Origin: Myxococcus landrumus
GTDB taxonomy: Bacteria > Myxococcota > Myxococcia > Myxococcales > Myxococcaceae
Assembly (NCBI RefSeq): GCF_017301635.1
Contig: NZ_CP071091.1
Coordinates: 3,732,001 to 3,796,000 of the forward strand
DNA: 64,000 nucleotides
Direction: 5' to 3'
A program made the translations under genes and the position numbers. Under the pieces are notes generated by a model that saw only the letters and a list, made by a program, of their open reading frames with translations, had not been told where the DNA came from and made no database searches. This document shows positions 17,618-26,691 of the stretch, piece after piece. Each line of letters opens with the position of its first letter. The stretch's first letter is position 1.

Positions 17618-19042
17618 CTATTGCGCTTCGCTCACCCCCGGCGGGCAGGTGAAGGAGGCCGGTACGGACCAGAGCTGCTCCAGTCCGGTGTCATCGGAGG
17701 CGGGGAAGAACACGCGCCCGCCCGAGCGCACGAAGGGGTCCGGCCCGAGCCCTTGCACCACGGGGACATCGACACTCGCCAATTGTCCCGTCGTCCCCGC
17801 CGTGCCTCGCGTGAACCAGGGGTAGAGCGGCGCGCCCCCGCGCGAGCCGAGGAAGAGGACGGTGCCCGTGCCCGTCGCGAACACGGGGGAGTAGGACATG
17901 TCATCGCGTTGCAGCGAGCGGAAGAGCTCGCGGGTGCCCCGCGCCGTGCCATTCGTCACCCACAGCCGCACGTCATCCGGCATGGGCCCCTGACCTTCGA
18001 GCGACGCCGCGAAGTAGAGGGAGTCCCCAGAGCGAACCGCGCGCTGGACCCAGAGACTCTGGTTCTCGTTGTCGCGCGGCAAGGTGGTGACGAGCGTCCG
18101 TCCCCCGCCGCTCAGCAGCAGGCTGTAGAGCCGCGACGACTGGGCCACGTAGACCTTCGAGCCCAGTCCGCCCAGGAGGCGGACCTCCTCGCCGAACGTG
18201 TCGAGCCGGAGCGTTCCATCGGTCGTTCCGTCCGTCTTCCATATCTCGCGATTGGGTCCATCCCTCAGGATGAACAAGCCCTGGTCCCCTGCCCCGCCCA
18301 CCTGGGCGACGCTCACCTCCCCCGAGTCCAGCTTCTTGAAGGCCTCCGTCCCCACGCGAGAGCCGTCGGTGCGCCACAGCGTCGTGGCCCCTCGCTGAAT
18401 CCGGAAGAAGAGCAGGTCATCGCCGACCTTCAAGGTCTGGTGGAAGGCGAGGCCGATGACCTCGGTGAGGGTCGCCAGCAGCATGGTGCCCGCACGAGTC
18501 CCGTCGGAGCTCCACACCTCGGTGGTCCCTGTCGGCGTCTGGTGAAAGAAGACCACCCGCTTGTCATTGAGGGCGGTGAGCCCACGCAGCGCGGGGCCCG
18601 AGATATCCGGAGTGAAGGCCCTGATGAACCGGGTCCCGCTGTCCGTCCCATCACTGGCCCAGAGCTCGACCATCCCCGTGACCTGGTCGAAGAGCTGGAA
18701 GAAGAGCGTGGAGCCCGCGGCCACCGATACGCCCCCCGCGTAGACGCCGGACGGAAACGACCTCACCGGGACCGTTCCCACTTCCGTGCCGTCACTGCGC
18801 CACAGCACGGCGCCCCCCACCCAGACAGGGGTGACGGTGAAGTAGAGCGTCCCCTGCACATCGGTGAGGCCCTCCACGTGGCCCTGAGGCGCGAGCCCTG
18901 GGGGGTTGACGATGCGGACCCGCGACGCCACACCCGGAGGACAGGCTTGGGCTTTCACCTCCCGAGGCGACTCGTCTGGAAAGCCACCACAGGCCGCCGC
19001 CAGCACCCACAAGACCCAGGCCCACCGACTCCTGACTCGCAT
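17618..19042 (-). CDS. ELWxxDGT-repeat beta-propeller lipoprotein
   Basis: The protein has 474 residues. ATG 19042 is chosen because GGAGG lies 7 bases upstream; an ATG at 19066 is less likely. The signal ends in WVLAAACGG. The mature protein is built from repeats of the ELWxxDGTxxGT type: ELWASDGTDSGT, EVWSSDGTRAGT, TLWRTDGSRVGT, EIWKTDGTTDGT and RLWVTNGTARGT, about 45-60 residues apart, each with a VFF or LYF strand. Such repeats build propellers in myxobacterial and marine bacterial surface proteins. A binding or structural role outside the cell is inferred. Confidence 0.87.
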   Translation of the reverse strand: MRVRSRWAWVLWVLAAACGGFPDESPREVKAQACPPGVASRVRIVNPPGLAPQGHVEGLTDVQGTLYFTVTPVWVGGAVLWRSDGTEVGTVPVRSFPSGVYAGGVSVAAGSTLFFQLFDQVTGMVELWASDGTDSGTRFIRAFTPDISGPALRGLTALNDKRVVFFHQTPTGTTEVWSSDGTRAGTMLLATLTEVIGLAFHQTLKVGDDLLFFRIQRGATTLWRTDGSRVGTEAFKKLDSGEVSVAQVGGAGDQGLFILRDGPNREIWKTDGTTDGTLRLDTFGEEVRLLGGLGSKVYVAQSSRLYSLLLSGGGRTLVTTLPRDNENQSLWVQRAVRSGDSLYFAASLEGQGPMPDDVRLWVTNGTARGTRELFRSLQRDDMSYSPVFATGTGTVLFLGSRGGAPLYPWFTRGTAGTTGQLASVDVPVVQGLGPDPFVRSGGRVFFPASDDTGLEQLWSVPASFTCPPGVSEAQ

Positions 19043-19157
19043 GTCCGCGCCTCCCAGCCCAGCCAAGGACGCAAGGTAGGGAGCGAGGAAATGCCTCTCA
19101 AGGAGTCCCCCCGGGGAGGTGGGAGTGTTTCAGCACTTCGCCCCCACCTCCGGGACG

Positions 19158-20258
19158 TCAGGTGCCCGGAGCGACAGGCGCGGAGGGGGACGCCGCGCAC
19201 TGTCGCTGGTAGTCGGCCAGTGTGCGCTCGAAGCGCTCCCGCTCCTCACGAGGCCATTCCTCGGGGAGCTTCGCGAGGGCCTGTCGCTGCTCCTGGACGG
19301 CCTCCTGACAGCGGTTCTGATGGAACGCCACCCGGGCCGAGGTCTCCAGCGCATAGGCATTCTCGGGGGCCTGCTGACGGCCTTCGCGCGCGAGCGGTGC
19401 GGCCTCTTCATAGCGTCCAGCTTCCGCATGCAGCCAGGCCAGCTCGGTCGCGCTCCACCAGTAGCTGGGGCTGAGGAAGTTCAGCTCCCGCAGGGCTTGC
19501 TCGTAGGCAGGAGCCTTGGCGTCGTCTCGCGCCAGTGCGCGCGACAGGTGCGCCCAGGCGTGGAGGCTCTTGGGGAACGTCTTGACACGGACGTGGCCCC
19601 ACGCGAGCTCCTGCTGGGGCGTGAGGTTCATGGCCTGGGCATAGGAGCTCGCCGACAGGGCATATTGAATCTCGATGGGGTGCCCCGCGAAGGTCGCGGG
19701 ATGGAAGCGGAAGCCCGCCAGGGCGCGCACCACGAGGCCCGTGAGCTCCTTCGTCGAGGACTCCACGACCTCGATGTTTCGGGGACGGCCATCCGTTCCG
19801 ACCATGCAGTTGAGAACGACCATGACCACGGTCCCCTCCCGATGAACCTCGTCGGGGAACTCGGGCCACTGCCCCGCGTATCGAAGGGGCGGCTCGAAGT
19901 TCTCGCGCAGGTAGTCACACGCCTGGGGCAACTCCGTCTGGTCACAGACGGCGGAGACATCCGCGAGGGCCTGCCGCACCTGCGCCTCCGTGGGCTTCCC
20001 CGCGAGGACCTGCGCAGCCTCGGCGAAGACAACAGGGGCCTCGTCGGGAGACACGACACCAAGCGGCTCCGTGCTGCGCTTCGCCATCGGGCCCACATCC
20101 CCGTAGACGCGCGGCGCAGCCACTCCTCCACGCTGGTGGTGAGCCAGGGCGTAGGACAAGTACCCATGATGGGCGGGCAAGGTCGGAACCCAGGCGGAAT
20201 ACCGACACGCGGAGAGCCCCAGGAACAAGACACACAACAGGACTGACGAAGGTTTCAT
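19158..20258 (-). CDS. TonB C-terminal-like and TPR domain lipoprotein
   Basis: The protein has 366 residues. The start at ATG 20258 is chosen by its signal MKPSSVLLCVLFLGLSAC (lipobox). Residues ~120-205 resemble the TonB C-terminal domain: GTVVMVVLNCMVGTDGRPRN, then SSTKELTGLVVRALAGFRFHP. The final third holds TPR-like helical repeats (ELAWLHAEAGRYEEAAPLAR, ENAYALETSARVAFHQNRC). No N-terminal membrane helix or Pro-rich spanner is present, so it is not a classical TonB; it is a lipid-anchored periplasmic or surface protein with a TonB-C-like fold. Its partner is unknown. Confidence 0.8.
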   Translation of the reverse strand: MKPSSVLLCVLFLGLSACRYSAWVPTLPAHHGYLSYALAHHQRGGVAAPRVYGDVGPMAKRSTEPLGVVSPDEAPVVFAEAAQVLAGKPTEAQVRQALADVSAVCDQTELPQACDYLRENFEPPLRYAGQWPEFPDEVHREGTVVMVVLNCMVGTDGRPRNIEVVESSTKELTGLVVRALAGFRFHPATFAGHPIEIQYALSASSYAQAMNLTPQQELAWGHVRVKTFPKSLHAWAHLSRALARDDAKAPAYEQALRELNFLSPSYWWSATELAWLHAEAGRYEEAAPLAREGRQQAPENAYALETSARVAFHQNRCQEAVQEQRQALAKLPEEWPREERERFERTLADYQRQCAASPSAPVAPGT

Positions 20259-20476
20259 CGCACGCCACCCTACCGCGCCTCCCTCTTCCCCAGAAGCCAC
20301 GACGAAGCCCCTCGGGCGGGCCAGCCATCGCGGAACTCCCGCAGACGGTGACCTGCCCCCATGCGGCACGAGCGCCCACACCCACGGCACGCAAACCAGA
20401 CACACTGGAATTCCTAACGCACGGAGCGATAATGACAATCGCCGTCCAGTCCAACCCGCTGAAGGAGGTCTTGCCC

Positions 20477-20725
20477 ATGCGCCTGCGCATGCTCGTGATT
20501 GCCTGTGTGTCCGTCCTTGGCGTTGCCTGTGGTGGAGCCGCCTCTCCTGAAGACCTCGAGGAGTCCGCTCCCACGCAGTCGAGCGCTTCCGAGCTCATTG
20601 GCATTTGTGACGACCTCCAAGGAGGGTCGTGCATCCCTGGACGCACCACCATTTGCGGCTGGCGGGGGGGTGGCTCGAGCGTCTGCCAGTGCCCTCCGGC
20701 CCCCGACAACTTCTGGGAGTGTTGA
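20477..20725 (+). CDS. Small Cys-rich lipoprotein, 82 aa
   Basis: ATG 20477 has a strong GAAGGAGG 8 bases upstream, which decides the start over the longer open frame. The signal MRLRMLVIACVSVLGVACGG has a lipobox, followed by an acidic spacer (PEDLEESAPTQSS). The tail carries six cysteines (ICDDLQGGSCIPG, TICGW, SVCQCPP, final EC). It is the same build as 11714 and 12860. A large hairpin follows directly. Function is unknown. Confidence 0.78.
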   Translation: MRLRMLVIACVSVLGVACGGAASPEDLEESAPTQSSASELIGICDDLQGGSCIPGRTTICGWRGGGSSVCQCPPAPDNFWEC

Positions 20726-20739
20726 GCCTGTCGCCCTGA

Positions 20740-20801
20740 GGCCCCGCGCCTTGGGTGCCCCCTTCGTAGAGCCTGAGCGGGGCACCCCAAAGCGCGGGGC
20801 C
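20740..20801 (+). terminator. Long hairpin terminator after the Cys-rich lipoprotein gene
   Basis: The left arm starts GGCCCCGCGC at 20740 and the right arm ends GCGCGGGGCC at 20801. Together they form a ~22-bp stem with one or two mismatches and a ~17-base loop. It lies between the stop at 20725 and the CocE gene at 20836. Confidence 0.7.
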
Positions 20802-20835
20802 CGGAGTAAGGTCCACGGCACTTCGCCGAGGCCGC

Positions 20836-23112
20836 ATGCGCCATCTGCTCTGTCTCTCCCTCCTCGTCTCCACGCTCGCCCACGCCCAGCCGCGCGACTT
20901 CGCCGCGCCCGCCTCCACATCCGCCGAGGCGCTGGACCGCGCCATTCCAGCGCTCGCGCGCGAAGTAATGGCCGTGTACCAGGAGCAGGACACCAGCACG
21001 CGGCTGGGCCACTGGTTCCGGCTCCAGCTCGCGGCGGGAGACTTCGGCGGCGCCGTCGCCTCCATCCAGGCGCTCCGGCCCCTGCGCGAGACGCACGCGG
21101 CCCTGAAGGGCACCACCTTCCTTCAGTACGAGGTCCACGCGAAGGCCCGGCTCGAGCAGTCCACGCACGGGACGCCCTACGCACAGGCCTTGCGCGCGGC
21201 GTTCCAGCAGTCCTTTGGCACCCTCGACGACCTGACCGCCCTCCAGGCGACGGGCATGTTCCGCTTCGACCTGGAGCGGGCGCGAGGGGACCTGGAGACC
21301 GCCGTCGAGGGGGCGCGGAAGTCCGGACGTGTCGCGCTGCCCCAGGCCCTGGAGCTGGTGCGTCACTACCAGGTGCACCGGACCTACCAGGCGCTGCTCG
21401 CGGAGTCAGCGGCCTTGTGGTCCGAGGACGACGCCCGCCGCTACGTCATCGAGCAGGACGTACGGGTGCCCACCCCCGACGGCGCCTCCGTGTCCGCCAT
21501 CGTGGTGCGCCCTCGCAAGGCGACCGAGCGCCTCCCCACCGTGATGTCGTTCACCATCTACGCCAACGTCTTCAACCGGGACGAGGCCATGCGCTCGGCG
21601 GCCCATGGCTATGTGGGCGTGACGGCGAACACCCGCGGCAAGCGCAACAGCCCCCAGGAGCCCGTCCCCTTCGAGCACGACGGGGATGACGCCATCGCCG
21701 TCATCGACTGGGTGAGCCGCCAGCCGTGGAGCGATGGTCAGGTCGGCATGTTCGGCGGCAGCTACGAGGGCTTCACCCAGTGGTCCGCGGCGAAGCGGGG
21801 ACACCCGGCGCTCAAGACCCTCATGCCGTCGGTCCCCGTCGCCCCGGGCATCGACGTGCCCATGCAGGGCAACGTCTTCCAGAACTTCTTCTACAAGTGG
21901 CCCCGCTACGTCACGCTCGACAAGGGATTGGCGGATGCGGACTACTTCGATGGCGCACGCTGGGACGCGCTCGATGAGCGCTGGTTCACGAGCGGCGAGC
22001 CGTACCGCGCCATGGAGCGGCTGGACGGTCGCCCCAACCCCATCTTCCAGCGCTGGCTGAAACACCCGACCTACGACGCCTACTGGCGGAAGATGATTCC
22101 CTACCGCGAGGAGTTCGCCCGCATCCGCATCCCGGTCCTCACCACCACGGGCTACTACGACGGCTGCTCGTTGAGCGCGATGTACTACCTCACCGAGCAC
22201 CTGAAGTACGCGAAGGACGCCGACCACACCTTCGTCATCGGGCCGTATGACCACATCGGCGGACAGCACGTCTCCAGCGATGAGCTGCTCGGCTACCGCA
22301 TCGACCCCGCCGCCCAGCTCGACGTGGAGGCGCTTCGCTACCAGTGGATGGACCATGTGCTGCGCAAGGGCCCGCGGCCCGCGCTGCTCAAGGACCGCAT
22401 CAACTACCAGGTGATGGGGGCGAACACGTGGAAGCACGCGCGCGACCTTGCGAGCGTGAGCAATGACTCGCTCACCCTGTACCTGGCGCCGTCACCTTCG
22501 GGGGACACGCACCTGCTGACCGCCCAGCCGCCCGCGCCGGGCACCGCGCTGCGCCAGCGCGTGGACTTCAAGGACCGCTCGGAGGGTGGACACTACGAGC
22601 CCAAGAAAATCATCGGCACCACGGTGGACGCACGCAACGGCTTCACGTTCGTCAGTGAGCCGCTCCCCGCGCCCGTGGAGTTGAGCGGCCTGTTCTCCGG
22701 ACGACTCGACTTCATCAGCAACAAGAAGGACTTCGACTTCAGCGTGGTGCTCTATGAGCGCACGGCGAAGGGCGAGTACTTCTACCTGTCCTATCTGCTG
22801 ACCCGCGCCAGCCACGTCGGCGACCGCACCCGGCGGCGACTGCTCGTGCCTGGGAAGAAACAAAGCCTGTCGTTCCAGAGCGGCCGGATGACCAGCCGGA
22901 AGCTCGAGGCCGGTAGCCAGGTCGTCATCGTCCTCCGCATCAACAAGCACGCCCAATCCCAGCTCAACCACGGCACGGGCAAGGACGTCAGCGACGAGTC
23001 CATCGCCGACGCGAAGGTCCCGCTCGACATCTCCTGGCTCGGCGGCAGCCGCGTGGTCCTCCCCCTGTGGAGGGAGCAACCGCCTGGGATATCCCCGGCC
23101 CCCGCTCCGTGA
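20836..23112 (+). CDS. CocE/NonD family exported hydrolase
   Basis: The protein has 758 residues, with signal peptide MRHLLCLSLLVSTLAHAQ. Residues ~25-200 form a helical extension. An X-Pro dipeptidyl-peptidase-like alpha/beta hydrolase domain begins near VRVPTPDGASVSAIVVRP (~209). The nucleophile elbow is GMFGGSYEG with Ser309; the acid Asp is probably in TTGYYDG and the His in GPYDHIGG. The C-terminal ~200 residues form the jelly-roll seen in CocE and cephalosporin-ester hydrolases. Members cleave esters, beta-lactam side chains or Pro-peptides; the substrate here is unknown. The protein is periplasmic or secreted. Confidence 0.92.
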   Translation: MRHLLCLSLLVSTLAHAQPRDFAAPASTSAEALDRAIPALAREVMAVYQEQDTSTRLGHWFRLQLAAGDFGGAVASIQALRPLRETHAALKGTTFLQYEVHAKARLEQSTHGTPYAQALRAAFQQSFGTLDDLTALQATGMFRFDLERARGDLETAVEGARKSGRVALPQALELVRHYQVHRTYQALLAESAALWSEDDARRYVIEQDVRVPTPDGASVSAIVVRPRKATERLPTVMSFTIYANVFNRDEAMRSAAHGYVGVTANTRGKRNSPQEPVPFEHDGDDAIAVIDWVSRQPWSDGQVGMFGGSYEGFTQWSAAKRGHPALKTLMPSVPVAPGIDVPMQGNVFQNFFYKWPRYVTLDKGLADADYFDGARWDALDERWFTSGEPYRAMERLDGRPNPIFQRWLKHPTYDAYWRKMIPYREEFARIRIPVLTTTGYYDGCSLSAMYYLTEHLKYAKDADHTFVIGPYDHIGGQHVSSDELLGYRIDPAAQLDVEALRYQWMDHVLRKGPRPALLKDRINYQVMGANTWKHARDLASVSNDSLTLYLAPSPSGDTHLLTAQPPAPGTALRQRVDFKDRSEGGHYEPKKIIGTTVDARNGFTFVSEPLPAPVELSGLFSGRLDFISNKKDFDFSVVLYERTAKGEYFYLSYLLTRASHVGDRTRRRLLVPGKKQSLSFQSGRMTSRKLEAGSQVVIVLRINKHAQSQLNHGTGKDVSDESIADAKVPLDISWLGGSRVVLPLWREQPPGISPAPAP

Positions 23113-23181
23113 GGGCCGTCGCTGTCGCAGGCCCGATTGTGCTACCCATCCAGACTGCTCAAACACCAGGAGACACAATCG

Positions 23182-24162
23182 ATGACGAGCAAAGGGGTCG
23201 CCGTCCTGGCCAAGGAAGTGGGGGACGATTGGAAGGAGCACGCGTACTACGAAGAAGTCGAGCGCTTCATGCCCGACGCCTGGAAGAGCCTCATCTGGCC
23301 CATCATCGGCGCGTGTGATTTCTCCTCCACCCTCGACCTCGCCGCGGGCCATGGACGCAACACGGAGTTCCTGCTGCCCCTGGCGCGCGGCCTTCACGTG
23401 GTCGACATCAACAAGGAGAACATCGACTTCTGCCGCCGCCGCTTCAAGGGTCGGGACGCTCACGTCCGCTACGTCGTCAACAACGGCTCCTCACTCTCCG
23501 CGCTGCGCAATGACTCGGTGACCCTCGTCTACTGTTTCGACGCCATGGTCCACTTCGACAGCGACGTGGTGCGGAACTATCTGCGTGAGTTCTTCCGCAT
23601 CCTGGAGCCGGGCTCGCACGCGTTCATCCACCACTCGAACTACACGGGGAACCCCTGCGGCAAGTGGATGGACAACCCCAACATCCGCAACTTCATGAGC
23701 AAGGAGCTCTTCGCGCACTACGCCCACAAGGAGGGGCTGACTGTCTCGCTCCAGAAGGAGATTGAGTGGGGCGGGCATTCGGACCTGGACTGTCTCTCCC
23801 TCCTGCGCAAGCCCAATCCCCCTCAGCGCCTCAGCGGAAAGTACACGCGGCGCGACGGAATGCTCTTCGTGCTCGCGGGTGCGCACGAGTCCGTGAAGTT
23901 CTCGCTCGCCCGCCCCGGGACGCTCACGCTGGAGGCCCATGCCCATCCCTGGTGCGGACGGCTCGTCGTGAAGCAGGCGGGCCGGGTCCTCGCCACCTTC
24001 GATGTCCATGAGGAGAAGGCCCAGGCGAAGTCCTACGTCTTCGAGGCCTGGCCGGGCGAGCTCTCCTTCCACGCCGAGGACCGCGGAGGCGGCCGGGGCG
24101 AGGCCTGGGTGAAGAACATCGACATCCAGTGGAAGAAGACAGACGCGTCCCCTCGCTCCTGA
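23182..24162 (+). CDS. Class I SAM-dependent methyltransferase with C-terminal beta domain
   Basis: The protein has 326 residues. ATG 23182 has AGGAG 9 bases upstream. Motif I is LDLAAGHGRNTEFLLPLA, followed by VVDINKENI (acidic end of strand 2) and VYCFDAMVHFDSDVV (motif IV region). This is a typical Rossmann-fold methyltransferase of about 220 residues. The last ~95 residues (from SGKYTRRDGMLF to the end) are beta-rich, lie outside the usual methyltransferase fold and may bind a substrate such as a glycan. The acceptor is unknown. The gene starts 69 bases after the CocE gene and may be co-transcribed with it. Confidence 0.88.
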   Translation: MTSKGVAVLAKEVGDDWKEHAYYEEVERFMPDAWKSLIWPIIGACDFSSTLDLAAGHGRNTEFLLPLARGLHVVDINKENIDFCRRRFKGRDAHVRYVVNNGSSLSALRNDSVTLVYCFDAMVHFDSDVVRNYLREFFRILEPGSHAFIHHSNYTGNPCGKWMDNPNIRNFMSKELFAHYAHKEGLTVSLQKEIEWGGHSDLDCLSLLRKPNPPQRLSGKYTRRDGMLFVLAGAHESVKFSLARPGTLTLEAHAHPWCGRLVVKQAGRVLATFDVHEEKAQAKSYVFEAWPGELSFHAEDRGGGRGEAWVKNIDIQWKKTDASPRS

Positions 24163-24176
24163 GCAAGGGGCGTCAC

Positions 24177-24204
24177 GCCACGCGCCTGGCCTCTGGCGCG
24201 TGGC
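24177..24204. terminator. Bidirectional hairpin between convergent genes
   Basis: GCCACGCGCC and GGCGCGTGGC form a perfect 10-bp stem with an 8-base loop. They sit in the 60-base gap between the methyltransferase (plus) and kelch lipoprotein (minus) stops, so the hairpin can end both transcripts. Confidence 0.7.
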
Positions 24205-24222
24205 GGCTTCACCGCGCCGGCC

Positions 24223-26691
24223 TCACGGCATGTACAGCTCGGCTTCTCCCTGGACGTTCTCGTAGCCCGTGCCGCCGGTCACCAGCACCTTGCCCAAGGG
24301 CAGCAGCGTGGCCGTCGCATCCTGGCGAGGTGTCAGCAGTCCGCTGGTGAGCGACCATCGCTCCGTCGCCGGGTCGAACACCTCGCTCGGCGAGAGGTAG
24401 AAGCGGTCTTCGAAGCCCCCGAAGCCCCCCGCGACCAGCACCTTTCCAGAGGCCAGCAAGGTGGCGGTATGGCTCCGCCGATTCTCGGTGAGGCTCCCGG
24501 TCGCCGCCCACTTCCCCGTCACCGGGTCGTAGAGCTCCGCCGTCCGCACGGACGCCACCTGCCCCGTCGTGCTGTGTCCGGCGACCACCAGCACCTTTCC
24601 CGACGCGAGCAGCGTCGCCGTGTGATTGCCGCGGGTGACCGCCATGCTTCCCGTGGCGGACCATGTCCCCGTCTGCGGGTCATAGAGCTCCGCCGACTGG
24701 AGCACGACGCCCGTGCCCGCGACAGAGGAGTACCCACCCGTCACCAGCACCTTCCCCGAGGGGAGCAGCGTCGCCGTGTGCTTCATGCGACTGGAGCCCA
24801 TGGCGCCCGTGCGCTCCCACTTCCCTGAAGCGGGGTCGTACAGCTCCGACGAGGCGAGCAACTCGCCCAGGCCATTTCCTCCCGCGACGAGGACCTTGCC
24901 TGACTTCAGGAGCGTGGCCGAATGGAAGTGCCGGCCCCCCAGGAGCGTCCCTCCAGCGGACCAGGTCCCCGCGACAGGGTCGAAGACCTCCGCCTCCAAC
25001 ACGTTGCGGGTGCCGTTGTGGCCGCCGACGACCAGCACGCGCCCCGTGGGCAGCAACGTCGCCGTGTGGCGCTTGCGCGCCGCCTGCATGGGCGCCGTGC
25101 TGCTCCACTTGCCCGTCGCGGGCTCATACCGCTCCGCCGCCGCGAGAAAGACATCGGAGCCCGACGCTGACAGGTTGCTGCCGCCCAGCACCAGGACCTG
25201 TCCTGAGTCGAGGAGCGTGGCCGTGTGGTCCACGCGCTGGGTGAGCAGGCGGTCCGTGCTCGTCCAGGTCTTCGTCCCGGGGTCATAGAGCTCCGCGGAC
25301 ACGAGCGCGCCTGCTTCGCCCGCGCCTCCCACCAGCAACACCTTGCCGGACACCAGCAGGATGGCCTGGTGGCCATGGCGAGCCGTCACGAGCGGCACCG
25401 TCTGCGACCACGTCCCCGTCTCGGGGTCGAAGACCTCCGCCGAGGCCAGCGGCTTCTGGTTCGCATCGCGTCCCCCCGTGACGAGGACCCCGCCCGACGG
25501 CAGCACCGTCGCCGTGTGCCCGGAACGGGCCGTCGCCAGACGCCCGCTCTGGCTCGCCCGCCGATTCTCCACGTCAATCACCACCGACGAGCCGACCGCG
25601 CCCTGCGCATTCGCTCCGCCCGTCACCAGCACCTGGCCCGAAGGCAGCAACGTCGCGGTGTGGCCGACGCGGCCCTCGCCCGCCGAGTCCACCTGGGTCC
25701 AGGCCCCCGTGTCCGGGTCGTAGACATCCGCGCTGCCGGGATAGCTCCCACCGACAGTCATTCCCCCCGTCACGAGCACCTTCCCCGAGCCCACCACGGT
25801 GGCCACGGGATGGTCGCGGGCCACGCGCGCATTGCTCGTGGTGCTCCACTCCGGCTGCGCCCCCTGGGTGAAGATCTCCGTCGTGGCGATGATGTCCTTG
25901 CCGTCGGTGCCGCCCGTCACGAACACCTTCCCGCTGAGCAGGAGCACGGAGGCGTGCCCGTAGCGGCCCGTCGTGAGGGGCGTCATCGGGGTCCACGTGC
26001 GCGAGTCCGGATTGAACAGGTCCGCGTTCTTGAGGGCACCACTCGAACCGCGTCCCCCCGTCACCAGCACCAGGCCGGAGTCGAGCCGGACCGCGCCATG
26101 CCCCGTGCGCGCGGGAAGCAGCTCCACCGCGGGAGCCCACGCCTGGGCCCGGGGCGTATACAGCTCCGCGCGGCTCAGCGGAGTCCCCGCGGCCTCGCCT
26201 CCCACCACCAGCACATCACTGGAGTACAGCAGCGTCGCCGTCTGCCCGGTCCCCGCCGTCGCGAGCCGCCCCGTGTCACTCAGCGTCGGACACTCCGGCA
26301 TGCCGAAGGCCAGGAACGTCGCGATGGAGCTGGCGTCCCGCGTGCTGCTCGCGGTGAGTGTGAGGGACGCGGCGGGAGGCGGCACGCAGTCTGGCGCCGT
26401 CCAGGTGATGTCCGATGTCGTCCCCGTGTCGCTCGGCGCGCCGAAGGTCCCCACGTTCGAGGACCAGGCGAAGCGAAGCGCGTCGCCCGCGGGGTCCTTC
26501 GCCAGGACACGCAGGCTCAAGGTCTTCTTCTTCTCGACGAACACCGCCTGGGCCGGCTTCTCCTCGAAGGTGGGAGCACATGCATCCGGATGGCTCTTGC
26601 ACCAGACCTTCTGGTCCTCGTCGAAGTCGAAGCAACCCGCGAGGGCCCCCAGCACCCCCACGACCAGGGGCATGAACCGGACGGTCTTCAT
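24223..26691 (-). CDS. Kelch-repeat lipoprotein, 822 aa
   Basis: ATG 26691 overlaps the stop of the upstream gene (ATGA) and has GGGAGG 5 bases before it. The signal MKTVRFMPLVVGVLGALAGC has a lipobox. Residues ~45-165 hold an Ig-like segment (VEKKKTLSLRVLAKDPAGDA). From ~190 to the end there are about 13 kelch-type repeats of ~48 residues built on HTATLLPSGKVLVTGG and AELYDPxTGxW. The count implies two propellers. This repeat type is common in myxobacterial surface lipoproteins. A binding role is inferred; no catalytic site is seen. The DNA is visibly repetitive because of these repeats. Confidence 0.92.
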   Translation of the reverse strand: MKTVRFMPLVVGVLGALAGCFDFDEDQKVWCKSHPDACAPTFEEKPAQAVFVEKKKTLSLRVLAKDPAGDALRFAWSSNVGTFGAPSDTGTTSDITWTAPDCVPPPAASLTLTASSTRDASSIATFLAFGMPECPTLSDTGRLATAGTGQTATLLYSSDVLVVGGEAAGTPLSRAELYTPRAQAWAPAVELLPARTGHGAVRLDSGLVLVTGGRGSSGALKNADLFNPDSRTWTPMTPLTTGRYGHASVLLLSGKVFVTGGTDGKDIIATTEIFTQGAQPEWSTTSNARVARDHPVATVVGSGKVLVTGGMTVGGSYPGSADVYDPDTGAWTQVDSAGEGRVGHTATLLPSGQVLVTGGANAQGAVGSSVVIDVENRRASQSGRLATARSGHTATVLPSGGVLVTGGRDANQKPLASAEVFDPETGTWSQTVPLVTARHGHQAILLVSGKVLLVGGAGEAGALVSAELYDPGTKTWTSTDRLLTQRVDHTATLLDSGQVLVLGGSNLSASGSDVFLAAAERYEPATGKWSSTAPMQAARKRHTATLLPTGRVLVVGGHNGTRNVLEAEVFDPVAGTWSAGGTLLGGRHFHSATLLKSGKVLVAGGNGLGELLASSELYDPASGKWERTGAMGSSRMKHTATLLPSGKVLVTGGYSSVAGTGVVLQSAELYDPQTGTWSATGSMAVTRGNHTATLLASGKVLVVAGHSTTGQVASVRTAELYDPVTGKWAATGSLTENRRSHTATLLASGKVLVAGGFGGFEDRFYLSPSEVFDPATERWSLTSGLLTPRQDATATLLPLGKVLVTGGTGYENVQGEAELYMP

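Noticed and set aside
17489..19474. 661-residue open frame on the plus strand
   Set aside because: Antisense shadow of the ELWxxDGT lipoprotein with Arg-rich composition typical of GC-rich shadows.
24223..26691. Repeated DNA that might look like a tandem repeat or CRISPR-like array
   Set aside because: The periodicity comes from kelch protein repeats with divergent DNA and no conserved direct repeats or spacers.
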